DNA of 64,000 nt from Roseofilum casamattae BLCC-M143 (lineage in GTDB: Bacteria; Cyanobacteriota; Cyanobacteriia; Cyanobacteriales; Desertifilaceae): positions 124,001 to 188,000 of the forward strand of contig NZ_JAQOSQ010000006.1 of the NCBI RefSeq assembly GCF_030068455.1, in the 5' to 3' direction. The notes beneath the pieces are model-generated. The model was not told where the DNA came from. It worked only from the letters and a program-made list of their open reading frames with translations, and did not search any database. Within the stretch, counting starts at the first letter, position 1, and every line of letters begins with the position of its first letter. Shown piece by piece: positions 25,908-34,817 of this stretch. The position numbers were made by a program, and so were the translations under genes.

Positions 25908-27017
25908 ATGGTTTCTTTTATTCGTCCGCAAATTGCTCGGCTAAATGCCTACAAACCTAATCCGGGAGGAGCGCCTCGCGGTACGATTATCGACCATTTG
26001 GATGCGAATGAAAGTCCCTATGACTTGCCAGACGAGTTGAAGCAGAAGCTGGCGGATATTTATGTCCATCAGATGGACTCGAATCGATATCCCGATGGCA
26101 GTCACGATCGCCTGAAACGCGCGATCGCCGAATATGCGACAGCATCGGCGACACTAGAAGAACAACTTTCGAGCGATCGCATTTCTGTGGGTAATGGTTC
26201 GGATGAGTTAATTCGCTCGGTGCTGATGGCCACTTGTGTCGGAGAAAAGGCGAGCGTTCTGGTGGCGAGTCCTACGTTTTCCATGTATGGTATTCTGGCA
26301 CAAACCTTAGGGATTCCGGTAATAACGGTCGAGCGCGATCCCGAGTCGTTTGCGATTAATCCTGAAGTGGTGCAACAGGCGATCGCATCTGAGACGGCGA
26401 TGCCCGTTCGAGTCATATTTGTGGTACATCCCAATTCCCCGACTGCCAATCCCCTCACCCCAGCAGAAATCGATGGGTTGAAGCAACTGCCTCCAGACAT
26501 TTTAGTCGTCATTGACGAAGCCTATTTTGAATTCAGCCAACAGACTCTCCTGGCTGAGTTAGAGAATTATCCCAATTGGCTCATCTTGCGCACGTTCTCG
26601 AAAGCCTTTCGCCTCGCTTCCCACCGCGTCGGTTATGCTTTAGGACATCCCGAGGTTATTTCGGCCCTAGAAAAAGTCCGCCTTCCCTACAATTTGCCCA
26701 GCTTATCGCAAACGGCTGCCGAGTTTGTTTTGCACCACCGGCAAGCTATTCTAGCAGTCATTCCAGAACTGCTGCAAGAGCGCGATAAATTATTCTCAGC
26801 GTTGCAAGAATTATCTCAACTTCGAGTTTGGCCGAGTGGGGCAAATTTCCTGTATGCTCGCCTGCAGGATGAGGCAGACAATGGTTATAAAAATTTGTGC
26901 GATCGCCTGAAAGAAAAAGGTACCTTAATTCGGAATACGGGAGGCGGTTTGCGCATTACCGTTGGCTCGCCGGAAGAAAATCAACGGACGCGCGATCGTC
27001 TGATCGAGTTACTATAA
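25908..27017 (+). CDS. hisC: histidinol-phosphate aminotransferase
   Basis: HisC is a class II PLP aminotransferase converting imidazole-acetol phosphate to histidinol phosphate, using glutamate, in histidine synthesis. From the ATG at 25908 the product is 369 residues. Seen: LDANESPYDLP at the N-terminal substrate region, SVGNGSDELIRSVLMAT for phosphate binding, VVHPNSPTANPLTP, VVIDEAYFEFS, and RTFSKAFRLASHRVGYALG with PLP Lys232. The terminal arginine region is GGGLRITVGSPEENQRTRDRL. A TTG at 25899 three bases after AGGAG (25891-25895) is an alternative start; the ATG has a longer 12-base spacing. It is apparently monocistronic. Paralogues can act on aromatic amino acids, so specificity is by family. 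Confidence 0.93.
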   Translation: MVSFIRPQIARLNAYKPNPGGAPRGTIIDHLDANESPYDLPDELKQKLADIYVHQMDSNRYPDGSHDRLKRAIAEYATASATLEEQLSSDRISVGNGSDELIRSVLMATCVGEKASVLVASPTFSMYGILAQTLGIPVITVERDPESFAINPEVVQQAIASETAMPVRVIFVVHPNSPTANPLTPAEIDGLKQLPPDILVVIDEAYFEFSQQTLLAELENYPNWLILRTFSKAFRLASHRVGYALGHPEVISALEKVRLPYNLPSLSQTAAEFVLHHRQAILAVIPELLQERDKLFSALQELSQLRVWPSGANFLYARLQDEADNGYKNLCDRLKEKGTLIRNTGGGLRITVGSPEENQRTRDRLIELL

Positions 27018-27204
27018 ACCTCGAGTACATTAGTCCCGACAAATCGCTCTCCAGGAAGCGATCGCGAGTCGATTCGTGCATCTTCTGCTACAACATCAGC
27101 GCGCTCTTCGCCAAGTTCCATCTCTCGCCGCCGAGTCCATCAACCTTGGCTGGATTAAGACCATAAGAGTTCGCGAAGAAAGCACGACATTCTTGGATTA
27201 TAGT

Positions 27205-28611
27205 CTATCGAGCTTCCTTTGTCCGGTTGTGTAGATCCTGCCAATAACCTGCGAAGAGGAGATTGAGTTGAAAGTGCGATCGCAAACTTTCCCCTTTCTC
27301 TTGCTCCGATATTTTCTCTACTAAACCTCGTCTGGCTAAAGATTGCATGGCTCGCGAGAGTTGAGATTTTGAGAATGGACTAGTATGTGTTTGGGTAATA
27401 TCGACGGTATTACCTTGACTTATAATCCAAGAGAGAACTTGTTGTTCCAATAGAGATAATCGTTCTGCATGAGCATCCAGGATGAATTCTATATCGCCTA
27501 AAAATATCTCATCTTCATCGTCTAAAAATTGAGAAACTCGACCATCAAAGAGTTCTAAAATTGTAGCAGCGATCGTCATTAACCAAGAGGGATGACCTTG
27601 ATAGCGGGAAATTAAGACCGGCCATTCTTGTTCGTTAACTAAGCCTTTGTCTCGGAGAAGTTCTTCAGCATCAGTTCCTAGTCCTTTCAGGTGTAGTGTA
27701 CGAACGGGTTGGTTTTCTGCCTCTAAGGTAGCAATTGATCTAGGCTTTTCCCCACTCAGGAGTATCAAACAACTGCGATGAGGTGTTTTTGCAATTTTTT
27801 TCCAGAATTGACCGTAATTTTTGTGGTTTGTGAGGTGACCTGCAAGTTCGCCAGGTTCAAATAGGTTTTGCACATCATCTAGGATCAATAGACAACGGAA
27901 GTTACGCAGATAATCCATGATTTTAGGCACAGGAGCTGGTTGCGATCGCGCAAAAGTTTCTTGTAGGTCTGTTTGGAGAGCTTCTAAGCTCAGAACTCCA
28001 CTTAAGTTCCGCCAGATAATGTAGTCAAACTCTGCATGAATCTCTTGAACTAACTTGAGAGCGATCGCGCTTTTACCAATTCCACTTAAACCATAAATAG
28101 TAATTAAACGAGTTTGTTCTTCTAATATCCAGTGTTTGAGTGTAGAGAGTTCGGAGATACGATTATGAAAGTGAGATATTTCCGGTGCATCAGCTATATC
28201 AATAATGGGTTCAGTTGATTGATTCTTAGCTGCATTGAAAGGAGATTTATCCGATCTATCTACGATGTTAGATACAAATCGACCACAAACGTTAATATCA
28301 ACAATATCAATTTCTTGTAAAATGCAATCTCCAGATTTAGAAACTTGAGAAATCTTATATTTCTTCTCTAACTTGTAACGAAAGTTAGATTTTTTCAGGT
28401 CTTCCCCCAAATCTGCACGCAGCTTATCCCATAACTTAGCTGCCTCTTTTTTGACTTCCGACTCACTGCAATAAAACTCTTCAGCAATTTGACGATATTT
28501 CTTCCCTTCCCAAACTCCAGTGAGTATCGCTTTTTCTATCTCTGTCAATGTCTCACCCGTGCGATCGGACATCACACCTTTCGTCCACTGCAATACATCT
28601 TCACTCTTCAT
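27205..28611 (-). CDS. STAND NTPase of NB-ARC type with N-terminal helix-turn-helix
   Basis: A 468-residue signal-transduction ATPase. Residues about 20-65 (LTEIEKAILTGVWEGKKYRQIAEEFYCSESEVKKEAAKLW) form a LuxR/sigma-4-like helix-turn-helix of the vMAP-N type seen in cyanobacterial NB-ARC proteins. A linker of about 70 residues follows. The NB-ARC domain begins FHNRISELSTLKHWI, with Walker A GLSGIGKS at 174-181 and Walker B LLILDD at 241-246. A winged-helix part follows (residues 385-455). There are no WD40 or TPR sensor repeats, which usually follow in this family, so the protein ends right after the winged helix. It is divergent from an exported protein gene, sharing an AT-rich 186 bp promoter region. 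STAND proteins often act in regulation or defence; the role here is unknown. Confidence 0.88.
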   Translation of the reverse strand: MKSEDVLQWTKGVMSDRTGETLTEIEKAILTGVWEGKKYRQIAEEFYCSESEVKKEAAKLWDKLRADLGEDLKKSNFRYKLEKKYKISQVSKSGDCILQEIDIVDINVCGRFVSNIVDRSDKSPFNAAKNQSTEPIIDIADAPEISHFHNRISELSTLKHWILEEQTRLITIYGLSGIGKSAIALKLVQEIHAEFDYIIWRNLSGVLSLEALQTDLQETFARSQPAPVPKIMDYLRNFRCLLILDDVQNLFEPGELAGHLTNHKNYGQFWKKIAKTPHRSCLILLSGEKPRSIATLEAENQPVRTLHLKGLGTDAEELLRDKGLVNEQEWPVLISRYQGHPSWLMTIAATILELFDGRVSQFLDDEDEIFLGDIEFILDAHAERLSLLEQQVLSWIISQGNTVDITQTHTSPFSKSQLSRAMQSLARRGLVEKISEQEKGESLRSHFQLNLLFAGYWQDLHNRTKEAR

Positions 28612-28797
28612 AAGTAGATACGAGTCCAGTTAACTGTACTTCATGATACAAGTTTACCCTTTGTCAACCAAATCTACCAAATAACTTCCAGACACTGACA
28701 AAATTGGGTACTAAATATACGATTTTGAGTACTTGTGGATAAATATTGCCCACTAAACTGAGAATATATTTCCTGAGTATAGCTGAGGTCTTGAGTC

Positions 28798-29829
28798 ATG
28801 CAATTGAAATCCCTCCTGTGGAAAACCATAATTGTATTAGCAGGAACTTTCTCAACCGTGGCATCAGATATAGCCGTACAACCGAGCATGGCTCAATCAG
28901 TAAGACAATCTGGAGCAGTAAGACAACCACAAATTTGTCGTCAGAATGGAGAATATGCTGTTTTTGGCAACCATCCGTTATTTTTAAACGCTGACCGTTT
29001 AGCGCGTACTGTTGATACGATCTTCGATCTTATTACTCGGAATTTTGGGAGTCTTTTTTCAGAGAGGACAGAAGGAAAAATTTACAGAGATCTTGTAAAT
29101 CTTGAGTTGGCTCACGAACACATTTTCTTTTGTCGGGGTGAATGGATCGTAGGTAATGTCGGTTTTGGCCCTGGAGAGAAACCCATACAGTTTGAACTTA
29201 TTGGTAAACAATTCACATTAGATCTGCCAGGAGATCGATTCAGTTATAGTCTGGATGAATTGGCAGCAGGTCGTGGTAGAGATGGAGGAAGAATAGATGA
29301 TTTTGTACCAATAGATAATGAAAAATATGACGCGGATATAGTCAGAGCTATTTTATCCGGAGTTACGTCAATTACTCCTGATCGCTGCGAACTGCGCCCA
29401 GTAGGTACTTATGTAGGAGATACTCGTGTCATTGAAGGAGATGGTGTTTATGTATTAGGAGTCATTAACAATTGTCAAGGCTTTACTGAAAGAGTTCGTA
29501 ATGAGTATTGGCGTAAAATGTTTGCAGGGACGTGGATAGCAAGGGGTTTAGGTTGTGTAAGAAAAGTGGAAACTCAGAAAGTAGAAATTGCTGTTCGGGA
29601 AAACGCCTTAGTTGCCACAAAAATTATCGGAGATAGTTGCGTACCCGCAGGCGCAATAACATTTCGAGGCACTATTCCGAGAAATGTATCAAAAGGCAGT
29701 TCTTTTTCCGTTACGACGCAATCTGGAGAGCCAAATAGACCCGCTTGTTGTTCCGATCGGAATTCATTAACTATCATAGATGCTAATACATTCCGTATTT
29801 CTCAAGTTACATTTACGAGAGAAGATTGA
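28798..29829 (+). CDS. exported hypothetical protein, 343 residues
   Basis: I do not recognise a family. A signal peptide is likely: basic MQLKSLLWK, hydrophobic TIIVLAGTFSTVA, and a probable cleavage site after SMAQ near residue 33. The mature part has regularly spaced cysteines (CRQNGEY, FFCRGEW, DRCELRP, NNCQGF, GLGCVRK, DSCVPA, PACCSD) that could form disulfides, in keeping with a secreted or periplasmic location. Two segments with ISxITPDRCEL and GVYVLGVINNCQGF suggest beta structure. The base composition is more AT-rich than neighbouring housekeeping genes. It is divergent from the NB-ARC gene and might be its regulatory target, but this is only positional inference. Confidence 0.75.
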   Translation: MQLKSLLWKTIIVLAGTFSTVASDIAVQPSMAQSVRQSGAVRQPQICRQNGEYAVFGNHPLFLNADRLARTVDTIFDLITRNFGSLFSERTEGKIYRDLVNLELAHEHIFFCRGEWIVGNVGFGPGEKPIQFELIGKQFTLDLPGDRFSYSLDELAAGRGRDGGRIDDFVPIDNEKYDADIVRAILSGVTSITPDRCELRPVGTYVGDTRVIEGDGVYVLGVINNCQGFTERVRNEYWRKMFAGTWIARGLGCVRKVETQKVEIAVRENALVATKIIGDSCVPAGAITFRGTIPRNVSKGSSFSVTTQSGEPNRPACCSDRNSLTIIDANTFRISQVTFTRED

Positions 29830-29912
29830 GCTGTAGATTGGGTAGCAATGCATCTTCTCTGGGTTGTAGAAGACAATTTGACAACGGTATAATGTAAGGC
29901 TATTAATGTTCC

Positions 29913-30110
29913 TCAACCCGACCTACGTCTCATGTTTTCTAAATCTTGCCAAAATTCTTCCTGGGTTACGGAATCTAAAACTTCAGAGCGTTCTTGAGTA
30001 TAATTTCCTTGCCCTCCACCCATTTGTTGCAAAAAACGAATGGCGTCAGCTTGTCCTAAATTGCTGACGAGAAGCTGATATCCTTTTGTCCGTAGTTCGA
30101 CTGGTGTCAT
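29913..30110 (-). CDS. small antitoxin-like partner of the PIN-domain protein
   Basis: A 65-residue protein starting at the ATG at 30110, preceded by GAGGA at a good distance. A longer frame to 30158 overlaps the PIN gene and lacks a ribosome site. The sequence MTPVELRTKGYQLLVSNLG, then QADAIRFLQQMGGGQGNYT and EEFWQDLENMRRR, matches a class of short cyanobacterial proteins paired with PIN-domain toxins (general pattern recalled, no search done). It starts 17 bp after the PIN stop. In most type II systems the antitoxin gene comes first, so this order is reversed. Confidence 0.7.
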   Translation of the reverse strand: MTPVELRTKGYQLLVSNLGQADAIRFLQQMGGGQGNYTQERSEVLDSVTQEEFWQDLENMRRRSG

Positions 30111-30127
30111 AAATTTTTCCTCTTTGT

Positions 30128-30580
30128 TTATGGAGATGAGAGATTTCTCATTAACCAAATTACCGGGTTATTAACTGTGATGTTTAACTGATTCTCGTGC
30201 CTCAAAGCATTCTTCAAGAGGCGATCGTCGGTGGAGAGAAAAATGTCCGCATTGGCAGCTTCTGCGCAAGCTAAGTGAAATGAATCATACAATCCAAATC
30301 CGAAGTTTTCTAATTCCCGCGATCGCGATACAATTGCAGCATCGATGTTTTGTTGTATTGTAACCAACTCTAATAACTTGAGAATACTGGATTTTTTCTC
30401 TAAGTTACTCATTTTTTCCAGTTCCACTGCGATCGCTTCACTCCCAATTAACTGCCACTGGTCTCGATCGATACGCTCAATAATACTTAAAATGGCTTCT
30501 CCCTCCAGTCTAACCCTGTCTTGCGACCAATCATCAAAGGGTCGATTGAGACAGCACACATCTAGGTAAAGAGTAATCAT
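30128..30580 (-). CDS. PIN-domain protein (VapC-like RNase toxin)
   Basis: A 150-residue PIN-domain protein. PIN nucleases use three or four acidic residues to bind Mg and cut RNA. Here Asp7 in LYLDVCCLNRPFDD, the Glu in IGSEAIAVELEK, and the acidic cluster in YDSFHLACAEAANADIFLSTDDRLL fit that pattern. The CCLNRPFDD start is typical of a cyanobacterial group. It is directly upstream of the antitoxin-like gene on the same strand, 17 bp apart, forming a two-gene unit. A stand-alone nuclease role is possible, but the pairing supports a toxin-antitoxin system. Confidence 0.88.
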   Translation of the reverse strand: MITLYLDVCCLNRPFDDWSQDRVRLEGEAILSIIERIDRDQWQLIGSEAIAVELEKMSNLEKKSSILKLLELVTIQQNIDAAIVSRSRELENFGFGLYDSFHLACAEAANADIFLSTDDRLLKNALRHENQLNITVNNPVIWLMRNLSSP

Positions 30581-30665
30581 AATTTTGCCAAATGACCTAA
30601 AGATATTGCGATCGCTACAGCCCTATCATGTCATCTTCTCGAGTCCCTAACCTGATTATGCAATC

Positions 30666-31817
30666 CTATAACCGTTGATATTGCATTCCAGGGAGTTGGG
30701 AGACTAATCCTTCTAGTTCTAGTAAAGTTAGCGCAGACGTAACTTCTGGAGCGGTTAATCCAGTTTGGGCAACAATAAAATCCACAGATGTTGCTTCCGT
30801 TTTCACGGCATTGAGGACTTGTTGCTGTTGTGGTGGAAGGTTGGGAGTTGGAGGAGGACTGGGAGCTGGAGCGGGAGAACTGGGAAATAAGGATAACTGT
30901 TGCTGAGTTGCAGGAAGAACCGGATCGAGTTGCGGCATCCCTTGCAACAGTTCCAGCAAGTATCCTTCGTTAATTATGACTTGCGCGCCTTTACTGAGTA
31001 AACCCAAACATCCAACCGATTGCTCGTCGTCCAAGCGAGCGGGTAAAATATAGACATCTCGACCAAACTCATTGGCGAAACGAGCGGTGATTAATGCGCC
31101 CGAGCGTTTGGGCGCTTCGGTGACTAAAATGGCGCGACTCAATCCGGCAATGATACGATTTCGTTGGGGAAAATGAGCGCGATCTGGTTCCGTTCCGCTG
31201 GGATATTCGCTGACGGCGAGTCCTCGTTCTAAGATTTGTCCGTAGAGATCTTCGTTGCGACGGGGATAGATAATATCGACGCCAGTTCCCAAAACGGCAA
31301 TAGTCCATCCTCTTCCCTCCAAACATCCGCGATGAGCTTGGGTATCGACTCCTTGTGCCATTCCGGAGACGATGATAAATCCTTTTTCTGCTAACATGCG
31401 GCTGAATTTATACGTCCAGCGCTTGCCATAGTCCGTAGGATCGCGAGTCCCGACGATCGCAACTGCCGGTCTGCTTTGCCAGTTTTGGGGCGATCGCGCA
31501 TCTCCTCGATAGTACAACACGGGCGGCGGACTGGGAGTTTCCAGCAATAACTGCGGATAATCGCGATCGCCGGGAGTCCAGAAGTTAGGATTAGTTTGGG
31601 AATGCTGCTCGCAGAAAGAGATTGGATCGATTTTATACCGATGATGGGCGATCGCCTCTGCTGTTTTGAACCCGATACCTTCCACTTGACTGAGTGCTGT
31701 CACCGAAGCCTCCCAAGCATCAGCCAAACTGTCAAAATGCTGGTGCATCCGTTGCAGGAGAACCGGGCCGATATTAGGAACTTGCGACCACGCTAACCAG
31801 AAAGGGCGATCGGTCAT
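30666..31817 (-). CDS. dprA: DNA-processing protein DprA
   Basis: DprA binds incoming single-stranded DNA during natural transformation and loads RecA on it. The 383-residue product has an N-terminal SAM/helix-hairpin-helix region (QVPNIGPVLLQRMHQHF, VEGIGFKTAEAIAHH), the Rossmann-like core with VAIVGTRDPTDYGKRWTYKF, FIIVSGMAQGVDTQAHRGCL, TIAVLGTGVDIIYPRRN and ERNRIIAGLSRAILVTEAPKRSGALITA read as FPQRNRIIAGLS. A Pro-rich linker at about 305-325 precedes a C-terminal winged-helix domain (QQVLNAVKTEATSVDFIVAQTGL). Full length. With pilMNO earlier in the window it suggests a transformable organism. It is divergent from the DUF547 lipoprotein gene. Confidence 0.96.
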   Translation of the reverse strand: MTDRPFWLAWSQVPNIGPVLLQRMHQHFDSLADAWEASVTALSQVEGIGFKTAEAIAHHRYKIDPISFCEQHSQTNPNFWTPGDRDYPQLLLETPSPPPVLYYRGDARSPQNWQSRPAVAIVGTRDPTDYGKRWTYKFSRMLAEKGFIIVSGMAQGVDTQAHRGCLEGRGWTIAVLGTGVDIIYPRRNEDLYGQILERGLAVSEYPSGTEPDRAHFPQRNRIIAGLSRAILVTEAPKRSGALITARFANEFGRDVYILPARLDDEQSVGCLGLLSKGAQVIINEGYLLELLQGMPQLDPVLPATQQQLSLFPSSPAPAPSPPPTPNLPPQQQQVLNAVKTEATSVDFIVAQTGLTAPEVTSALTLLELEGLVSQLPGMQYQRL

Positions 31818-31965
31818 AAACCGTCATGAATAATGAGTTGATTTGAGATTCAGTGTAACAAAAAGTTCAGCAAAAAGATACACCCTTCTCACTCGATTCT
31901 CAACCGATATTCAGGTTCGCTCTCTTTAATATAAATTAACGTCAGGTCAAGTGAGTTGAGGTCAA

Positions 31966-32835
31966 ATGGCGATGAAATTAAAACATTCTTTTCTCTTGGT
32001 TGCACTGCCCAGTTTGCTCGTACTAGGGAGCTGTGCGGGGTCTCCTTCTTCAACAACGAATTCAGCTCAACCCACTTCGGAAGTCGCTCAAAACAACACT
32101 GCCGGTGTCGAATTTTCCAACGAGACATATGCAGGAGTCTTGAGCAGCTACGTGAATGCTCAAGGATTAGTAAACTATAGCGAACTCCAGACTAATCGTG
32201 CTGCTCTCGATCGATATAATGCCGCTTTAGGGAATGTTTCCACCAGTACTTATGAGAGCTGGAGCGAAGCCGAACAAATTGCCTTTTGGACGAATGCTTA
32301 TAACTCGTTAACCCTGCAATCTATTATCGACCAAAATCCTCTGAAAAAAAGCATTCGCGATATTTCTGGAGTGTGGAAGGGTCGGAAATTTCCAATTGTC
32401 GAGACGAATAAAACGTTGGATAATATCGAACATAAAACCCTGCGCGTTGATTTTGACGAACCTCGAATTCACATGGCATTAGTCTGTGCTGCCATAAGCT
32501 GCCCGATTTTACGCAACGAGCCTTATACTGGCGATCGCCTGGACGAGCAACTTGACGACCAAACCCGAATATTCCTAGGAAGTTCGCAAGGCTTAAAAAT
32601 TGACCGCCAGGCCAATGAAGTTCACCTTTCTTCTATCTTTAAATGGTTTGGCGAAGACTGGGAAAATAAATATGGAGCGGGCACGGATGATAAATTTGCT
32701 GGCAATTCAAAAGAGCGCGCCGTCCTCAATTTTGTCAGTCAATATGTGAGCGCGGAAGATCGCGATTACTTAATTGCTGGAGATTATAAAGTTAAGTATT
32801 TGAATTATGATTGGTCTCTGAATAAACAGTCTTAA
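31966..32835 (+). CDS. DUF547-domain lipoprotein
   Basis: A 289-residue protein with a lipoprotein signal (LLVALPSLLVLGSC, lipobox Cys23) and a Ser/Thr-rich linker. The DUF547 domain follows at about 60-285: YVNAQGLVNYSELQTNR, the invariant AFWTNAYNSLTLQSII, FPIVETNKTLDNIEHKTLR, HMALVCAAISCPILRNEPY with two cysteines, and FKWFGEDWE. Function of DUF547 is unknown, although a distant relation to cysteine peptidase-like folds has been suggested for the family. An in-frame second ATG at 31972 is an alternative start; GAGG upstream favours 31966. The gene ends at the strong hairpin at 32863-32887. Confidence 0.92.
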   Translation: MAMKLKHSFLLVALPSLLVLGSCAGSPSSTTNSAQPTSEVAQNNTAGVEFSNETYAGVLSSYVNAQGLVNYSELQTNRAALDRYNAALGNVSTSTYESWSEAEQIAFWTNAYNSLTLQSIIDQNPLKKSIRDISGVWKGRKFPIVETNKTLDNIEHKTLRVDFDEPRIHMALVCAAISCPILRNEPYTGDRLDEQLDDQTRIFLGSSQGLKIDRQANEVHLSSIFKWFGEDWENKYGAGTDDKFAGNSKERAVLNFVSQYVSAEDRDYLIAGDYKVKYLNYDWSLNKQS

Positions 32836-32862
32836 TTCAGATTTTAGATATTATTATATTCT

Positions 32863-32887
32863 GTAAGGTGGGCGATGCCCACCCTAC
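32863..32887. terminator. GGTGGGC/GCCCACC hairpin between convergent genes
   Basis: GGTGGGC-GAT-GCCCACC with outer GTA/TAC pairing gives a perfect short GC-rich stem midway between the stops of the DUF547 gene and the thioesterase gene. It is followed by AAAAA on the plus strand. GGTGGGC/GCCCACC hairpins recur widely between cyanobacterial genes and probably serve as bidirectional terminators. Confidence 0.6.
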
Positions 32888-32896
32888 GAAAAATCA

Positions 32897-33661
32897 TCAT
32901 TTTATCGCATTTAGTTTTGCCAAAATTGGATCTAGCAAAATCTGCGGTTTGTCTTTGAAAAACATATGATTTCCGGCAAACATCTGTAATTCAAATTCTT
33001 GAGATGTATGCTGATTCCAGGATTGTAATTGCTCTCGATTGACGATAATGTCCTTAGTTCCACCAAATGCCGCCAGAGGACAATCTAAAGGAGGTTCGTT
33101 ATTATAAACATACTTCTCATTCACCATCAAGTCCGAGCGAAATATCGGTAAAAATAATTCCATCAGATCGGAATTTTGCAGCACGGCTTCTGGCGTACCT
33201 CCGTATTGACGTAATGCTTCAACTAACATGCTATCCGGCTCCGGATATAATGGATTATTAATGGGAATTTGTGGCGCGCGGCGGCCGGAAATAAATAGAT
33301 ATTCCGGTAAAGAATTTCCGCGACGGCGAAGTTCTCGAACGAGTTCAAAACAAATTAATCCTCCCATACTATGACCGAAAAAAGCAAAAGGACGCTCTTG
33401 CAGTACGGGAAGTAAATCGTCAGCTAAACGGGTTACTAAATGAGGCAATTCGGTAAAGCAAGGTTCTTTTAATCGATGTTCTCGTCCGGGCAGTTGAATT
33501 GCCGAGATTTGCACTTTTTCCGTTGCATATTGAAACCAAGGACGGAATAATAAAGCACCTGCTCCAGCCGGTGGAAAACAGAACAGATGCAAGCCCTCTC
33601 CTGAGGCATTAGGATCGGAAACGAGCCAAGGATTGGAGGAAGATTGTCGAGGAGAATTCAT
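32897..33661 (-). CDS. type II thioesterase (alpha/beta hydrolase)
   Basis: A 254-residue thioesterase of the GrsT/TEII type, which removes wrong or stalled acyl groups from carrier proteins of non-ribosomal peptide or polyketide synthases. Seen: LFCFPPAGAGALLFRPW, IQLPGREHRLKEPCF, the nucleophile Ser98 in FFGHSMGGLICFELV, an aspartate in FGGTKDIIVNREQL and a catalytic His in MFAGNHMFF. No NRPS or PKS gene is in the window, so it is either a stand-alone editing enzyme or serves a cluster elsewhere. The adjacent epimerase gene lies 45 bp upstream on the same strand and could be co-transcribed. Confidence 0.9.
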   Translation of the reverse strand: MNSPRQSSSNPWLVSDPNASGEGLHLFCFPPAGAGALLFRPWFQYATEKVQISAIQLPGREHRLKEPCFTELPHLVTRLADDLLPVLQERPFAFFGHSMGGLICFELVRELRRRGNSLPEYLFISGRRAPQIPINNPLYPEPDSMLVEALRQYGGTPEAVLQNSDLMELFLPIFRSDLMVNEKYVYNNEPPLDCPLAAFGGTKDIIVNREQLQSWNQHTSQEFELQMFAGNHMFFKDKPQILLDPILAKLNAIK

Positions 33662-33705
33662 GTCAATTCAAAATGCACAATTAAAAGTGGAGATCGCTAG
33701 CAAAT

Positions 33706-34638
33706 TTACGAGTTGAGAATGAGATCGTCTAGCTCGAAATCCACATCTGAATTTCCTTTATGATGGGCGAGATAATCATTTTGAAATGAGTCTTTCAATC
33801 CGGAAATTAGGTCGTATTCGGGTTTCCAGTTAAGATGATCTTTGGCTTTACTAATATCGGCAAAGAAATGTTGTACGCGCAGAGGGAATGCTTTGCGCTT
33901 GCCAAAGTCAAAATCTTTGGGATTGTAATGGACTAATTTGAGCTGTTCGGGTTTAACTCCAGCGGCGATCGCGCAAGCTTTTGCCAGTCCGTCAAAGGTA
34001 ACGTAGCGCTCCCCAGACACATTATAGATTTCCCCGATCGCGCGATCGTTTCCGAGAACTGATATCATTGCTTTGGCCAAATCCGCACAATGACCGAATT
34101 GGGTAATGGCATTACCGCTACCGGGAATAGGAATTGGACGATCGCGCACAATGCGATCGAAGAACCAAGTTTCGAGAGGATTATAATTGAGCGGCCCGTA
34201 AATATAAGTCGGTCGAATTGAAGTAAACGGCAGTTGTTTCTCAATCAGATAATTTTCGGCTTCAAACTTACCTTTATGGCGGCTATTCGGATCGAGTTCG
34301 TCCCCTTCAATATGAGGCATTTGCTCGGATTTCAAATAAACTCCTGCCGAACTCATATAGACAAAATGTTTTACCTTTCCGGCAAACAAATCTGCTAGGG
34401 GTTGCGTATCGCTGAGTTTGCGACCATTGTTATCAAAAACTGCATCAAAGGTCTCGTCAGCCAGCTTATCTTGAATTTGCGCTGCATCCGTGCGATCGCC
34501 ATGAATCTGCTTGACTCGAGAAACCGGTGCGGGCTGGTTTCCGCGATTAAACAACACCACCTCATGTCCCGCTTCCACCAACATCCTAGTCAAATAGACT
34601 CCAATAAAGCGGGTTCCCCCCATCACCAAAACGCGCAT
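33706..34638 (-). CDS. NAD-dependent epimerase-like protein (CSP41 type)
   Basis: A 310-residue short-chain dehydrogenase/epimerase-fold protein. MRVLVMGGTRFIGVYLTRMLVEAGHEVVLFNRGN has the TxxGxxF-type dinucleotide-binding loop, and VYMSSAGVYLKS with FEAENYL stands where epimerases have YxxxK. Here the lysine/tyrosine pair is altered. The sequence resembles cyanobacterial homologues of plastid CSP41, RNA-binding proteins that protect mRNA and rRNA, so a sugar-epimerase role is doubtful. The ATG at 34638 has GAGGAG 8 bases upstream and is preferred over the ATG at 34671. It is divergent from hemC. Confidence 0.85.
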   Translation of the reverse strand: MRVLVMGGTRFIGVYLTRMLVEAGHEVVLFNRGNQPAPVSRVKQIHGDRTDAAQIQDKLADETFDAVFDNNGRKLSDTQPLADLFAGKVKHFVYMSSAGVYLKSEQMPHIEGDELDPNSRHKGKFEAENYLIEKQLPFTSIRPTYIYGPLNYNPLETWFFDRIVRDRPIPIPGSGNAITQFGHCADLAKAMISVLGNDRAIGEIYNVSGERYVTFDGLAKACAIAAGVKPEQLKLVHYNPKDFDFGKRKAFPLRVQHFFADISKAKDHLNWKPEYDLISGLKDSFQNDYLAHHKGNSDVDFELDDLILNS

Positions 34639-34817
34639 AGCCAGCTCTCCTCTCAAATTTCGACACGTCAACCAAACCGGGATCTAGTTTACCGGTGCAG
34701 CAGGTTTGGGGCTACCCAATCGATCGCAGCAAACCTTAATAATTGTTAATTATTGTGGTTCAGCTTTAACGGTACTCTAGATCGAGTCCAATTATTTGCT
34801 CGATCGCACTTCCGTTA

